NCBI GenBank assembly: GCA_009760855.2
Contig: WPIO01000016.1
Coordinates: 395,001 to 457,000 of the forward strand
Length of the DNA: 62,000 bases
Direction: 5' to 3'
From: Cristatella mucedo
Taxonomy: Eukaryota; Bryozoa; Phylactolaemata; Cristatellidae
In this document: positions 17,423 to 28,778 of the stretch, piece after piece
Layout of the letters: every line of letters starts with the position of its first letter
How positions within the stretch are numbered: the first letter of the stretch is position 1
Position numbers and translations under genes: made by a program
The notes under the pieces: model-generated
What the model was told of the DNA's origin: nothing
Databases searched by the model: none
Seen by the model: the letters and a program-made list of their open reading frames with translations, nothing else

Positions 17423-20400
17423 CTGCAAACCAAATTGCGTTGCTTCTGCCGCCGCCGCTGCCGCCGCTGCTTCGCGGCTCAGGGCGGACCGGATGCGACC
17501 GGCTGCGACTAGCAACAGCACGGGCTCGCGAGCAGCTGGAAGCTTTCGGTGGCCGGAGTGACAGGATTGCCGCTGCAGCTAAACGATAGAACAGGATTCG
17601 CCTCTCTGCGACCTAGGACAAAATACGTCGACGGACTCGTGAAGTGACTGCTTCAAAGGTGTATAATAATAATAGTAATAATAATGCACTTGATACAGCG
17701 CCCTCGGAGAGCTCAATCTCTTTCTAGGTGCTTTATATTTGCTACATGGGGAAACGCCGATTGAATGGCGAGTAATACCATGCTTGGTAAACAAGTATCG
17801 CGTATCGTTCTGGGACCTGTGCTTTGATCGCAGTTAATTTCGAAGCACTATCCCGCTAGTTCGTTCGTGTGCGAGTGCGTCCATCATGAGCGTCAATCTG
17901 AGCTCCGCGCGGGTTTCGAGGCAGATGCCGAAGCCGCGGCTCCGGACCCGTTCCGGTGAATGGCCGACTCCTCGTGCGAAAGCGAACGACGCCATGCCAA
18001 ATATGACTTACGGCTGCAGAGACCGTTGCATTACGCGGGGGAGGGGGGGTTCGTCTCAACCTCGAAACCGTGCTTTCGGCGAGGTAGTGCGAACGTGGTG
18101 CGACCGATTGGCAACACGCGAGCGGTCGGCGAGGCGGGCAAGGTTGTGTAGGACTGGCTGTAGTGGCAGCTAAAGGATGCTCTCTGTCAGCTGACTGCTG
18201 CCGGATGTCTAGGGTCCGTATGAAGAGCCTCGGTACCGGCGGCGGCGGCTGGCTCTCGACCGCCAGGTAGCGCTGGCTGCGGCAGCGCGTTGCGACCGAC
18301 CACCAGGTCTGATCCGGCTTGTGACGAATGGCGGACGCTGCAGCTGGGTGTTCGGTCGTCATGCAGATGAGGAAGCGGCGGCGGCGGCGGGTGGCGGCGG
18401 CGGCGGCGGCGGCAGAGCGACATCGGCATCCACTCTCGAATTTCTTCATCGAGGCCTCGAGCCCCCTGAGACTGAGACTCGGGGGGGGGCTCGAGGCCTC
18501 GCCCTCGAGCCCCCCGAGTCTGAGACTTCGCAGCCAGCCGGCTGCTGAGCTATTAAGAGCTAAATCTCGCGGAACCCCGAGAACTCGCGCCTAACGATCA
18601 CCTCGCGCCAGACACGGTCGGACGGGTGAATTTGGTTTAGCGGGTACTTGGCCGCCCGGCCTTCGCGGCCCGGCGGGGCAGAGGGCGCAGAGGCCGGTCG
18701 AGCCGCTTGAGCAGCTGCACTTTACTGCTGGCTCGGCGGTCGCAGCTCAGAACGAAATAGCGAGTCCGACGGATCAGACAGACAAATAGCTAATCTAAGC
18801 CGCTGGGAATCAGTCTTCGCAATGCGGAGATCAATCTGGGCGAGAAGACGCTGTGCCCCGAGCAGCGGCCAGCGGCCTCGCATGCAGCGGCCTCGCAGCC
18901 ATGCAGCGGCAGTGCATCTGAGGCGGCGGGCCGTCGAGCGTGAGCATGCTCGAGCGCACGCTCGACCGCTCTTACCGGTTGTCACGTTGTAGACAGTTTT
19001 CTTGAAGCACGAGCCGACGCAAGAAACGTTGGTGAAATTCTGGGGAGGTTCCGTCGGAAATGCGGCGCACTCGTCGGACGGGTCTGTGGTGAAGCACTCG
19101 TAGCACGAGGCCGCGAGAGTGGCTGCAAAAACGAAGGCTCAGAGCTCAGCTCTCTCGCTCAGCACTGGGCGCTCTGCTCTCTCGCTGCTCTCAGCACTCT
19201 GCCCTTACTGCCCTCAGCGCTCTGCTCTCACTGCTCTCGCTGCTCTGCTCTCGCTGCTCTAAGCTCTAAGCGCTCTGCTATAGTAGCCCTCGGCGCCCTG
19301 CTGTCGCTACTCTCTGCTCCTTGCTCTCAGAGCTCTGTTCTCTCGGTGCTCTGCTGTCCAGACTTGCGTCGCGACATCTAACGTGTCCACATTCAAAAAG
19401 AAACTAAAAGCACATATATTTATCAAAGCATTTAGTGGGTCCCTGTGATTCGTCTGGTTTGGTCTAGCGGTTAAGGTGCTCGCCCTTACCAAGGTCTGAT
19501 TGAGGTCGTGGGCTCAAGCCCCGAGGCATATGTGAAGCTCCTGAATAGAGATTAGGTTCTCTTGGGGCGCTATATAAATGAGTTATATTCATTTAATATT
19601 TTATGTGCTTATGCGTGCTGACACTGTTGCATGCTGTCAATACCCACACTTGCATGCTGACCCTGTGCATGTCATCCCTAACCATGTTATTCTTGCTGTC
19701 TATTGATCATGCTACCACTAACCATTCGATCGTGCTTCCTTTGCAGCAAATGTAAAGTGCCTAGAAAGAGATTGAGTTCTCTGAGGGTGGGATATCAAAT
19801 GTATAATTGTCATTATTATAACTCTCGGTGCTCTGAGCTGTCGATGCTCTCAGCTCTCAGCTCTCTGAGCTGTAGCTGCTCTCAGCTCTCAGCTCTCTGA
19901 GCTGTAGCTGCTCTCAGCTCTGAGCTCCCTGAGCTGTAGCTGCTCTCAGCTCTCAGCTCTCTGAGCTGTCGATGCTCTCAGCTCTCAGCTCTCTGAGCTG
20001 TAGCTGCTCTCAGCTCTCAGCTCCCTGAGCTGTAGCTGCTTTCGCTGCTCTGAGCGCTCAGCGCTTTAGGAGCTTGTATCGGTATCCGGTATTGCGACGG
20101 CTGCCTAAGATCGCAGCTTTCGTGGTAGCTGTAATGGTAATCGCAGCTTTCGTGGTAGCTGCCCGTAATATTGTCCAGTGCACTAATACCACCGCTTTTG
20201 CACAGCACCACCGGAGATAGCTCTCTTGTCTCTTTCTGGATAATTTACTTGCGCTGGAAAGTTAGCAGATTAACTGTGACAAGCACAAAGTAGGCGTGCA
20301 TTAGCACTTGTAGGAAAAATTTACGCGGAGGGAGCAAACGAGGCTATGAACAGGGGAGTGTGTAACTTTTTTAAATTTCGTCAAGTCATGAGATGTAATA

Positions 20401-21792
20401 ATGAGGTCAGTCAGTTTCGGATTTCGGGACTTTGAAAGCACGGGGACTCAAAATTAAAATAAATTACAAATTAAACGTAAAAATTAAGTGACGGATGTCT
20501 CCGAAGGATTTGTGTTTGGGTAAGGATACGGCTAAGCGAAACTCCATAAACCTGGATACGATTTCTACGCAAGTTAGTAGAAATGTATAGCCGAGGCTTT
20601 AAAGCCCCAAGTTGAACATTTTTTAATGAGAATTTTTTTCAACAGCTCAATCGATAGAGCGCCGTCATGGTAGGCCAGAGAGTGAAACGGAATCGTTCAC
20701 CGCTCGCTGTAATTCTTTTTTCGGTACTCGGCTCCGGCGGCGAGCGGTCGCTCCACAAGCGAGAGCAGCTCCGCAGCGAGCGGCTGCAGAGGGAGAAATC
20801 TCGCCGCTACGCGGCGCTACTCGCAGAACTAAATCGCTAAATGCGGCGGTGGCTCTCCACCCGGTTCGGCCAGCTACCAACTGTAAATTGAACGCAATTA
20901 CCCGTTCAGCTAGTCACACGCAGTTCCAGTCTGGCGCATACATCGAGGCTGTGCAGGCGCCCTCTGGCGACGATTGACTCGGGTGACGAGAGGCTCGAGC
21001 GACGCAGCGAACCTCGACGGAGGGGACTGGCGGAAACGCCAGGCCTGAAGAGAGCGAAAACCGCCCCAGCGTTCGGGCTAGTGCCTAGCAGGAGCGCTCC
21101 AACGTTTAGACTAGTAGACTAGCACCGGCGGCGTCGTCGTCGTCGGGAGGTGGATTTTCTGTACGCAGCAATGCAGAATGCTTACGGTCATGTATATGTA
21201 CGTTTCAATTCACTTCTCACAAGAACACGAAGTGATGCCTCTTGATGCTGACACATCAACCTCCCGGACACGGACGCGGGCTTGCCTGCCCGGGCAAGTG
21301 GCGTGAACTTACCAGTGGGCTTTAAGACTGCTCGCCGATTGCTATAACTTTGTATTTCCTTGCACGATCGGTATTGAAAGCGGAAGTTGATTAGCTAGCC
21401 GGTGCCAGCCGACGGGAAGGCGGCCCGCGTCAAGTTTACAAGGAGTCGCGCATCCGCGCGTCTCGTGATTAAGGTGAGCGTTTGATGTCTCCAAGGTAGC
21501 TTTTTATGAGGAGAGCGTTTATCGAACAACGGTTGTCTGTTTTGATAGCAATTGCTTCCCAGAAAAAAGAACTAAGCGAATGTATGCACAACTAACGCAG
21601 ACAAATAACGCTGGACACGAACGACGGAGGAATTGGCCAATTGTGCATCGAGCTTTAGAAACTGGAAGCGCTTTAGAAATTAGAAGCGCTTTAGAAACTG
21701 GAAGCGCTTTAGAAAATTAGAAGCGCTTTAGAAATTAGAAACGCTTTAGAAATTAGAAGCGCAAGCAACTCTTAAGGCCGGCAGTGTCAAAC

Positions 21793-21860
<68 letters not shown>

Positions 21861-22419
21861 GGGAAGCGGAAGTGAAGGCCTGGAAGCAAGCGTTGCGCCG
21901 ACGGGGATGAGCGAACACGCGACTCGAACCTAGAGCAGAGATGAGAATAAAGTAGAGAAGTGCTGCCATTAATGAATTATTAAATTAAATGAACGATTTG
22001 TCTAGGTAAATAAATACAACATATTTGGCTTAAGTATGCATTAAATTGAATGTTATATTTTTTTAATTTGAATTTGAAGGAAATTTTTATGTTTAAACTT
22101 GGAGATTTGCGAGAGATGCGAGACGCACTTGGCGGACGCATTCGGCGCACTGGAATGACAGTCATTCGTCTGCACAACGGTCGGCAGAAGACGCTAGAAT
22201 GCGTGACTCGTGAAGCGTGGGCAAACTAGGGTCTAGTAGCGCCGACAATCCAGTGACGTACTGGGACGTATCGAGCACTGTTGCTGCGCGTTCGAGCCTT
22301 AGCCATCACTAATTAGCACAATGCTGCCAGTACGTGGTGCTCGCCCAAGGTGCGGCGCCTATTGAGACGCAGCCGTCGGCCGCGACGAAGGGCCGCGCGC
22401 CGTTACATCAGCCGAGCGC

Positions 22420-22466
<47 letters not shown>

Positions 22467-23950
22467 GACAGAGAGAGAGACAGAGAGACAGAGAGAGAGA
22501 GAGAGTGCTCCGCACCGCTCGGCCTCGATGCCCACGCGTCTGCGCTCAGAAACGCTAAAACCCGTCCAAGCCGCGTTACGCCAGTTACGTCCGCGTCGGC
22601 TTCGCCGCGCTGGCCGCCTCCACTCTCCTGCCCGGGCGGCGGCGAAGCGCATTGGCAGACGACGACGCTCCGACCTTCGCAGACATGCTTTCTCTCGAGC
22701 GCCGATTACCGGAAAGAGCGGCAGCCGAGCTGCCCACAGCACTAAGCTGCACTGCCAGCGTCATCAGCCAATGGCAGGCGGATGACGTCGGGGAATGGCG
22801 GGCCGTCCTCCAATTTCATTCGGATCGGTCTCCTGGCTGGCTGTCTCCTGCTGCGCGCGTAGCTGCCCGGGAAGCATTTACCTCGCCGCCGCCGCTGCTG
22901 CTGCTGCGGCGGCGGCGCTGGCTGACAGTTGTGGACGGAACGAGAAGCGGCGCGGGGCCGTGCGCGCCTTCTCGAGCGGCGGCGACGTTCGCCCTCGGCG
23001 AGCCGCCGCCGGCCTTGATCCGCCGCTCACGACGTGCACGCTCGCGCCGCGCTGCTCGTGCGCTCGCGAGAAAAGCGAGCTCTGAAATACGCTCGCGCCG
23101 CCGCCGCCGCCTCGGCTACGGGAGCGGCGTTGGAACGACGGCGGCCCGCAGCTCGCGCCTCGTGCGCGCTTAGCGCCGGCGCGAGGGCGCGCGTCGAGAA
23201 GCGGCGGCCGAGCGACCGACGGACTGAGTGCGGCTTTTGTACGCCACATTAGCGAGCGAACTTCGGCCTGAGAATGGCACGGAAGCGACGATGCGTGGCG
23301 GCGATGGCGGCCGCGAAAGCAGGCCTCTGCTCCACGGCGCCTGAGATCGAGGCTCGGTCGAGCGCATGCAAAGCTGCGCACCGTAGCGGCCTGCGGGCAT
23401 CGCCTGGGGGGGGGGGCGAGCGGGCGACACGTCGCTGCCACGGTGCGGGGAGCGACTGGGGTCGGCGACTGGCTTACCGGGCTTACGGTGGGCGCTCGGA
23501 CGCGCGGACATAGTTACAAACAGCACGGTCGGCGTTCGCGGCTTCCCCACAAACGAACGCGGCCGACGGGACTGACCTATGACCTCGCGGTGCCACCCGC
23601 CGACGTCGCTCCGATGCGGGTAAGCTAGGAGCTTGGTTCTGGACTGAAGCGGAGAGGCGAAATTCTAATTTGTCGAGTCTCACTGTCCGGATGATGATAG
23701 ACAGGCTCTGGCCTGCCGATCCTAAATTTAGACCTCTCGGCCCACGCGAGTGCACTAATCGTAAGTTTAAGTGCGCGCCGATTTGCCTGCGCCGTCGCAA
23801 GGAGTGCGCCTTCCCGCTCCGGAGCTCCGGTTCTTGACCTTGCTGCGGTGGGGAGCCGGAGCCGGAGCTGCGGTTTCCCCTGGAGTAGAATATGGATTAT
23901 CATCATCCACCTTGACCCTAAGATACACAGCCCCTCTCTGTCTGTCTGTC

Positions 23951-24020
<70 letters not shown>

Positions 24021-25040
24021 TCTCTCTGTCTCTCTTCGGTATTCGGCTATCGTGGCGTCTACAATATATAAGAAGTTAGAAGATTTTCTTGACCGCGTCA
24101 ATGATTACTTGCCTTCGGCTGGACTATACTTTGTGGCCCATGGTCACGAGTTAAACCATTTGCCCGGTTTGCCTCGTGTTTCGCGAGAACGGCGGGAGCG
24201 CGGCGCTAGTGCATATAGTCATTCGCTTGCTCAAGCGTTCTCTCGAGTAATATGAGGTAAAACTCGACCGAGGAGTCGGTGACATTTAGCAAACTCATTT
24301 CGGGTGCATTGCTCGCGGTGCCGGGGCCGAGTCCAATTCTCACGTATGCCAGCCCTGCAGCCTTCCCTGCGCAATTTCTATGTCTATGCCCGAGCCATAT
24401 ATCGATCGCTCCAACAGGAGCGACCCGCAGCAGAGCGGCGCCCCAGACTTCCGTGCGCTCGCTCCTCAGAATACTGCGTCCGGTGACGAGGACAGAGGAC
24501 ACGAAGTGCGAGTCGGATAGAGGAGATAGAGGAGGACACGAGCTACGAGTCGGATAGAGGAGATAGACACGAAGCGTGCGTCGAGGAAGCAATGGCGGCC
24601 GTTCGCAGGCAGCCGGCGTCTCGTCAGCGGCGGCTGCGGGGAGGGGGGGTTGCCGAGGTCAGCTGATTGCCCGTCGGGGTTGGCCGTTTGCTCTCAAAGG
24701 TGACCGCACGAAACATTCACGCGCTTGAGGAAGTGCAAATCAAAAGCCGCGGATTTCGCAGATTTCGAACGCGAAGGCGACGAACCTTCCAGAACGTCGT
24801 CGGCAGGTCGCGGCCGCGTCGTCGGCAAGAGGCGGCATACAAATCTGAATCCAGCCGCACCCCGTAAAGACGGCAACCGTCGCGCGCGCGGCGGCCGTGC
24901 CGCAGCCCCGCCCTCCAGCCGCCCAGCGGACGGATGTCTAGACAGTTCCGGACGCGTCGCGTTACGCTACGCTGATGGGGCGGCGGCTCACCTGTCAGGC
25001 AAATGGCGATTAGCGTAATGACGCCGAGGCTGCGGTTCAT
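17148..25040 (-). CDS. Ly6/uPAR (Quiver/Sleepless-like) GPI-anchored protein, complete, 3 exons
   Basis: Exons 25040-24992, 19122-18976 and 17422-17148 join in phase 1 at both junctions into a 156-residue protein. Residues 1-21 are a signal peptide (MNRSLGVITLIAICLTATLA). Ten cysteines then follow the LU pattern: CYEC, DEC, SCVGSC (followed by FKK), VSRGC, EMC, ICLC and finally DGCN. The VxRGC and CxCxxDxCN blocks are typical of the invertebrate Quiver/Sleepless branch. The end, VATGSQLLATAGCLVVAVAL and on to LWFT, is hydrophobic after small residues, as in a GPI signal. Four Asn-X-Ser/Thr sites are present. Family members sit on the outer membrane and modulate channels, receptors or septate junctions; this protein's partner is unknown. 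Intron 1 (5.9 kb) holds a LINE B copy with a nested SINE. A TM-anchored reading of the C-terminus is less likely. Confidence 0.8.
17659..17797 (-). mobile_element. LINE B 3' end fragment
   Basis: An (ATT)n tail, then tgcacttgatacagcgccctcggagagctcaatctctttctag, the conserved terminal stem-loop, in the reverse orientation. Confidence 0.75.
18451..18536. repeat. Inverted repeat around CTCGAGCCCC
   Basis: gaggcctcgagcccc and ggggctcgaggcctc face each other; a further ctcgagccccccgagtctgagact follows. Just downstream of LU exon 2 on the minus strand. Confidence 0.85.
18976..19122 (-). CDS. LU-domain gene exon 2: N-terminal half of the cysteine domain
   Basis: The acceptor is cgtttttgcag|CC and the donor ACAACCG|GTAAGAG; 147 nt, phase 1-1. 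It encodes TLAASCYECFTTDPSDECAA, then NFTNVSCVGSCFKKTVYNVT. CxxC at the start and SCxxSCFK are LU-type spacings, with three N-glycosylation sequons. Confidence 0.8.
19354..19821 (+). mobile_element. LINE B 3' fragment carrying a nested SINE
   Basis: The RT end (cacatatatttatcaaagcatttagtgggtccctgtgattcgt) runs to 19455 and resumes at 19605 (tatgtgcttatgcgtgctgac) to the tail at 19821. SINE S1 lies between. The 14-bp ctctcggtgctctg flanks both ends (19340-19353, 19822-19835). Confidence 0.75.
19456..19604 (+). mobile_element. SINE family S1 nested in LINE B
   Basis: tggtttggtctagcggttaagg (A box), gggctcaagcccc (B box), tail gctcctgaatagagattaggttctcttggggcgctatataaatg. It interrupts the LINE B sequence at gattcgt. 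Confidence 0.82.
21655..21764 (+). repeat. 18-bp tandem repeat, 6 copies
   Basis: gctttagaaattagaagc with actgg or aaatt variants in LU gene intron 1. Confidence 0.9.
21792..21855. repeat. (GA)n tract
   Basis: gagaaagagagag..; CT on the sense strand of the LU gene intron. Confidence 0.95.
22421..22505. repeat. (GA)n tract with ACAG breaks
   Basis: gagaga with aaag and acag interruptions in LU gene intron 1. Confidence 0.95.
23936..24034 (+). repeat. (CTGT)n/(CT)n compound tract
   Basis: ctgtctgtctgt followed by ctctct with gt breaks. Confidence 0.95.
24490..24566 (+). repeat. 38-bp tandem repeat, 2 copies
   Basis: gaggacacgaag(t)gcgagtcggatagaggagata occurs twice in a row. Confidence 0.8.
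24992..25040 (-). CDS. LU-domain gene exon 1: start codon and signal peptide
   Basis: ATG at 25040 opens MNRSLGVITLIAICLT and the exon ends at CTGACAG|GTGAGC (phase 1). The 17 codons have the n-region and hydrophobic core of a signal peptide. It lies in a CpG-dense block that continues upstream to about 26560. Confidence 0.75.
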
Positions 25041-25547
25041 CTCTCTTGTTCTGTTTAGGCAGCCGCATCCATAACCGTCCGCGAGCAGCAGTCGTGAAAG
25101 GTGCTCCGCTCGTTTTGGCGACCGCGTCGCCGAGGCAGCCGCAGCCGCAGCCGCAGCCGCAGCAGACGCCTCGCGCGACGGCGCGCTCGTCCGACGACGT
25201 CGGGGCGACTAATATATCAACGCGTCGATCGATTAGCTCGTCAAGGAATGGCCGCCACGGCGACCTGAGACGCCGCTAGCTGCGCCCGGAGGCAGCCTGC
25301 CAACGCGTGACCGCGACCCCGTACTGACGTCGACTGGGTGGGGGGGGGGCCGGCCGCGTGCGGCGGCGCGGGAGTGGGGCGCTCGCTGGCAATGGCCGCT
25401 GCCGGATACCGAAGACTCCCAGGCGTTCAGGTTGCCACTCGTAATCTTTTGTTTTTGGAAAATGATCATTATCGAAGGCCATACAAGGTTCATTGTTGGT
25501 CTTGTTGCATTCGACGCAGCGGAACGCGAACGGGGTCCGGGCCCGTC

Positions 25548-25578
25548 GCCGGCGTCAATAGACCCTATTGACGCCGGC
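25548..25578. repeat. 14-bp perfect hairpin with 3-nt loop
   Basis: gccggcgtcaatag acc ctattgacgccggc. Confidence 0.92.
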
Positions 25579-26040
25579 GCTTAAGAGCGGGCGCTAACTG
25601 AGGCTGCATAATGGCGCCCCTAGAAACCGAGCGACTCTTTGTGCGGACCACCGAGGCCGATTGGACTCTAGGTTGTTTGCGCAACTGAGAACTGGCGCGT
25701 ATCGCGGCGGCGGCGGCGGCGTACGCGTAACACCGCTGCCCGAGAGTTCGGCCACCGTCAAGAGCCGGACCCGGAAATGCTGGCGCTCGGCCGTAACTGG
25801 GAGGCCATGCGCGGCCTCGCACTTGCTCGTCAGCCCGCGCGCGCGCGCGCGCAGCGTCAGTGCAGGCGTCAGTGTCAGTCGGCGGCGTCCGCGGCAGCTG
25901 CCGCTGCGCGACGGCCCGAGCAGAGCGGGCTGACGACGACGACCAGCACTGCATCGCCCTCCATCGGCGCGCCGACGTCGAGCTCAGCGGCTGCAACACA
26001 AGAGGTCCGGCGGCGCGTTAAACCCGCGGGAGACCGTCGG

Positions 26041-26134
26041 GGCTGAGTGCGCGCGCGCGCGGGCGCGCGCGCTCTCAGCCGCGTCTTTCGCAGGCCGGTG
26101 CGCGCACGCGCGGGCGCGCGCGCACCGGCCTGCG
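26041..26134. repeat. Two adjacent GC-rich hairpins
   Basis: ggctgag..ctcagcc with CG-run arms (26041-26080), then arms 26089-26105 and 26118-26134 perfectly complementary (17 bp). Confidence 0.88.
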
Positions 26135-26580
26135 AGGGAGATTAGTCGTCTGTCGACGAAAGCTGACGAGCGCCGAAATAGAGGAAGGAGCTAGAGGAGG
26201 ACGACGTGAGTGGAGGCCGCCGGAAATGGAGGTTGCGAGCGAGGCGCGGGCCGCCGCCGCCGCGGACGTTGTCGCCGACGACGAGCGCGATTCCGGGACG
26301 GCTCCAGCCAAGCAGACAGACGTAGCTCGGGCCACCAGAGGGCGCCAGAGGGCGCCGATGTTCCGCTTTTGCTCATCGCAACTGCTGCTGCAATGGCGGC
26401 GCTGGCGGAGCCGGAAAAGGGAAGTTCGGCTCCCCAGCGTCTCCCAACGTATAAGAAGCGCGCACGCGCGCGCGAGGAGACGCAGCAGCAGCAGCAGCGT
26501 GGTATTAAAAGCCGAGTTCGAGTGCCGCGAGCGGTAGAAGGGCGTGTCAAGTAAAGGAAGACATCAAGAACACTGAGGAG

Positions 26581-26907
<327 letters not shown>

Positions 26908-27697
26908 CGAGGCGGTGCAATACCCCGCAGTAATGAATTACGAAGCTTACAGCGACGAGCTTGATTGGCCCATTGATTATAGCAGGAGGCTGCTTATGAA
27001 ATAGCCGCAATAAGCTTAGGTTTGTGATCAGAGCGAGTTATTATAACGCATAAACAAGATTACTGTATGACTTACGACCTGGCTATTATGTAAGGCATGG
27101 AGGGCCTGACCCGAAGCACCGTCTTCGAGTAACGCTCTGCCGGTCGGCGAGTCATAGCGATGAGCTCGAGCTGCGGTAAGCCTGTAAATAAGTCCGTTGG
27201 AAGTCAGTCCCAGCGAATCGCATCAGCCGTAGCGTAACGTAATGCACGGCATAACATTACATTACGGCTGATTCGACTCGCTGTGACTGTCCGAGAAGAA
27301 ATAACTACGAGTTAATGACCTGCATGGGATGTCGTATGGTCGAATGCTGTCGTACCAAAGCCGCAAAGCAGATATCTGCAGCAGAGGCGGCGGACAAAGA
27401 TGGCGCGAAAAGCTGCAGAGAGAGTTGTCCTTGACCGTGCACAGCTCCTACTGCCGTTCGCGCGCTACGGGCGTCGCGTGGTACGGGGTTCCGGGGTGGC
27501 AGCTGCGACATACAAGACAGACGGGAGTAGCTGCAGAGTTTTTCACCAACTGTAGGCGCCCTAAAGGACAGGTTGGCAGGCGTACAAGTAGTAGTGAGTA
27601 GCTACGTAAGTCGGAGGTGTCACGAACGGTTGGACCATCTTGGCTTGGGTGTCCTTTACCTAATCAAGCCTGAATTTTCACTTTGTCTCGTAGCGGG

Positions 27698-28022
27698 GGT
27701 GGACAATAAGTTAGCTGTTCCACTCCTCCGCTTAAAGACAGTTAGCGACAGAAGCTTTAGCTCTGCAGGTCCTAGACTGCGGAACTCGCTTCCACAATTC
27801 TTACGCAACGACAACTACTCTCCTACTGCCGACTATGGCTCATCCTTTTCAGCGGTCCTGAGCTGCTACGTCTATGCTACTCACTACCTCAACTGCTCTC
27901 CTAACTCTGCTATGCTTCCCACTTTCTCTTTATTGCGTGAAACGAAGTCTGCTGGCTACCGAAGGCGTACCGAAAGCCGCTTAGGCTGTGAGTGCGCTAT
28001 ACAAAACTCTCCTGCGTAACAC
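27698..28022 (+). mobile_element. LINE A 3' end fragment
   Basis: It encodes the RT C-terminus (LAVPLLRLKTVSDRSFSSAG, PRLRNSLP) and UTR through cctgcgtaacacctac, then stops without the ATTAC tail. Confidence 0.8.
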
Positions 28023-28416
28023 CTACATAGTACGGCGTACGCCATATGCGAAGGCGTCCCTGGGGCGGCGGCTAAGGAGGACTGCGTTAAGGTAAACGAA
28101 GCGCTGCTGGCAGCGTTCTCTCCGAATTGTTTTGATGCCTACGAGGGATTCGCCTCACGGAAAGCGAAACGTCGGTGCTCATCGGTCGAACTTAAATTGG
28201 ATGGCTGGGCTGGTGGCTGGACATTTCTTTAAATGCACCTTTGTCGCTGGACTGCCGGAGGCGGCGGAGCTGCCTCTCCGCGGCCTCGTGCAACGTTGGT
28301 GACATTTCGCCGACGCATTTTCTCGTCGAGAAGGCGCTCGCGTCGTAGTGAGGGCGAGCGGCGCTCCGAGTGCAGCAGATAGTCGCTTTGCGTCCGGCGC
28401 TCGCTCGGGACGTGAG

Positions 28417-28460
28417 CCTGCGGAGGCCCTGCGGAGGCCCTGCGGAGGCCCTGCGGAGGA
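28417..28460 (+). repeat. 12-bp tandem repeat, about 3.5 copies
   Basis: tgcggaggccc(t) repeated. Confidence 0.88.
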
Positions 28461-28778
28461 CCGGCGCACGTTGTGCGCTTCCTGTGCAAGGCCGGCGGGC
28501 ACACGGCCGTCCTTGACCGAAGCCGCGTAGCGCCGCAGCCGCGTGAAGCGCTGCTGCGTCTGCTGCGAGAGCATTCGACGTCTGGCTGCTAATCGGGCTC
28601 GGATCGGGCCGTCGTACCGTGTTAGGCAAAAAACGAGCTCGGAAGAGCATGCAGGAGAGCATGCACGAGTACTGCGCCCCCCCACCGTGCTTTCCCTTCC
28701 TTTTACCCTCCCTTTACCCCTGGATTTCTCCCTCTCCTTTCCCCCTCTCCTTTCCCCCTCTCCTTTTTCTCTTCCTGT

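Larger units (their letters stand above)
19130..20060 (+). repeat. AGCTCT-rich minisatellite, split by LINE B
   Basis: Units of about 39 bp built from gctctcagctctctgagctgtagct. The array is interrupted by the LINE B/SINE insertion at 19354-19821. Many self-complementary AGCTCAGAGAGCT cores. It lies in LU gene intron 1 region and just upstream of exon 2. Confidence 0.85.
25041..26560 (-). promoter_or_regulatory. CpG-dense block upstream of the LU gene start
   Basis: GC- and CpG-rich sequence with GCC/CGG runs and two GC hairpins (26041-26134) lies directly upstream of the ATG at 25040. It is the natural place for the promoter. No TATA box or defined start site can be pointed to. Confidence 0.35.

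Noticed and set aside
22350-23550. Overlapping Arg-rich ORFs in the LU gene intron
   Set aside because: Same CpG and (GA)n effect; the region is intronic for the LU gene.
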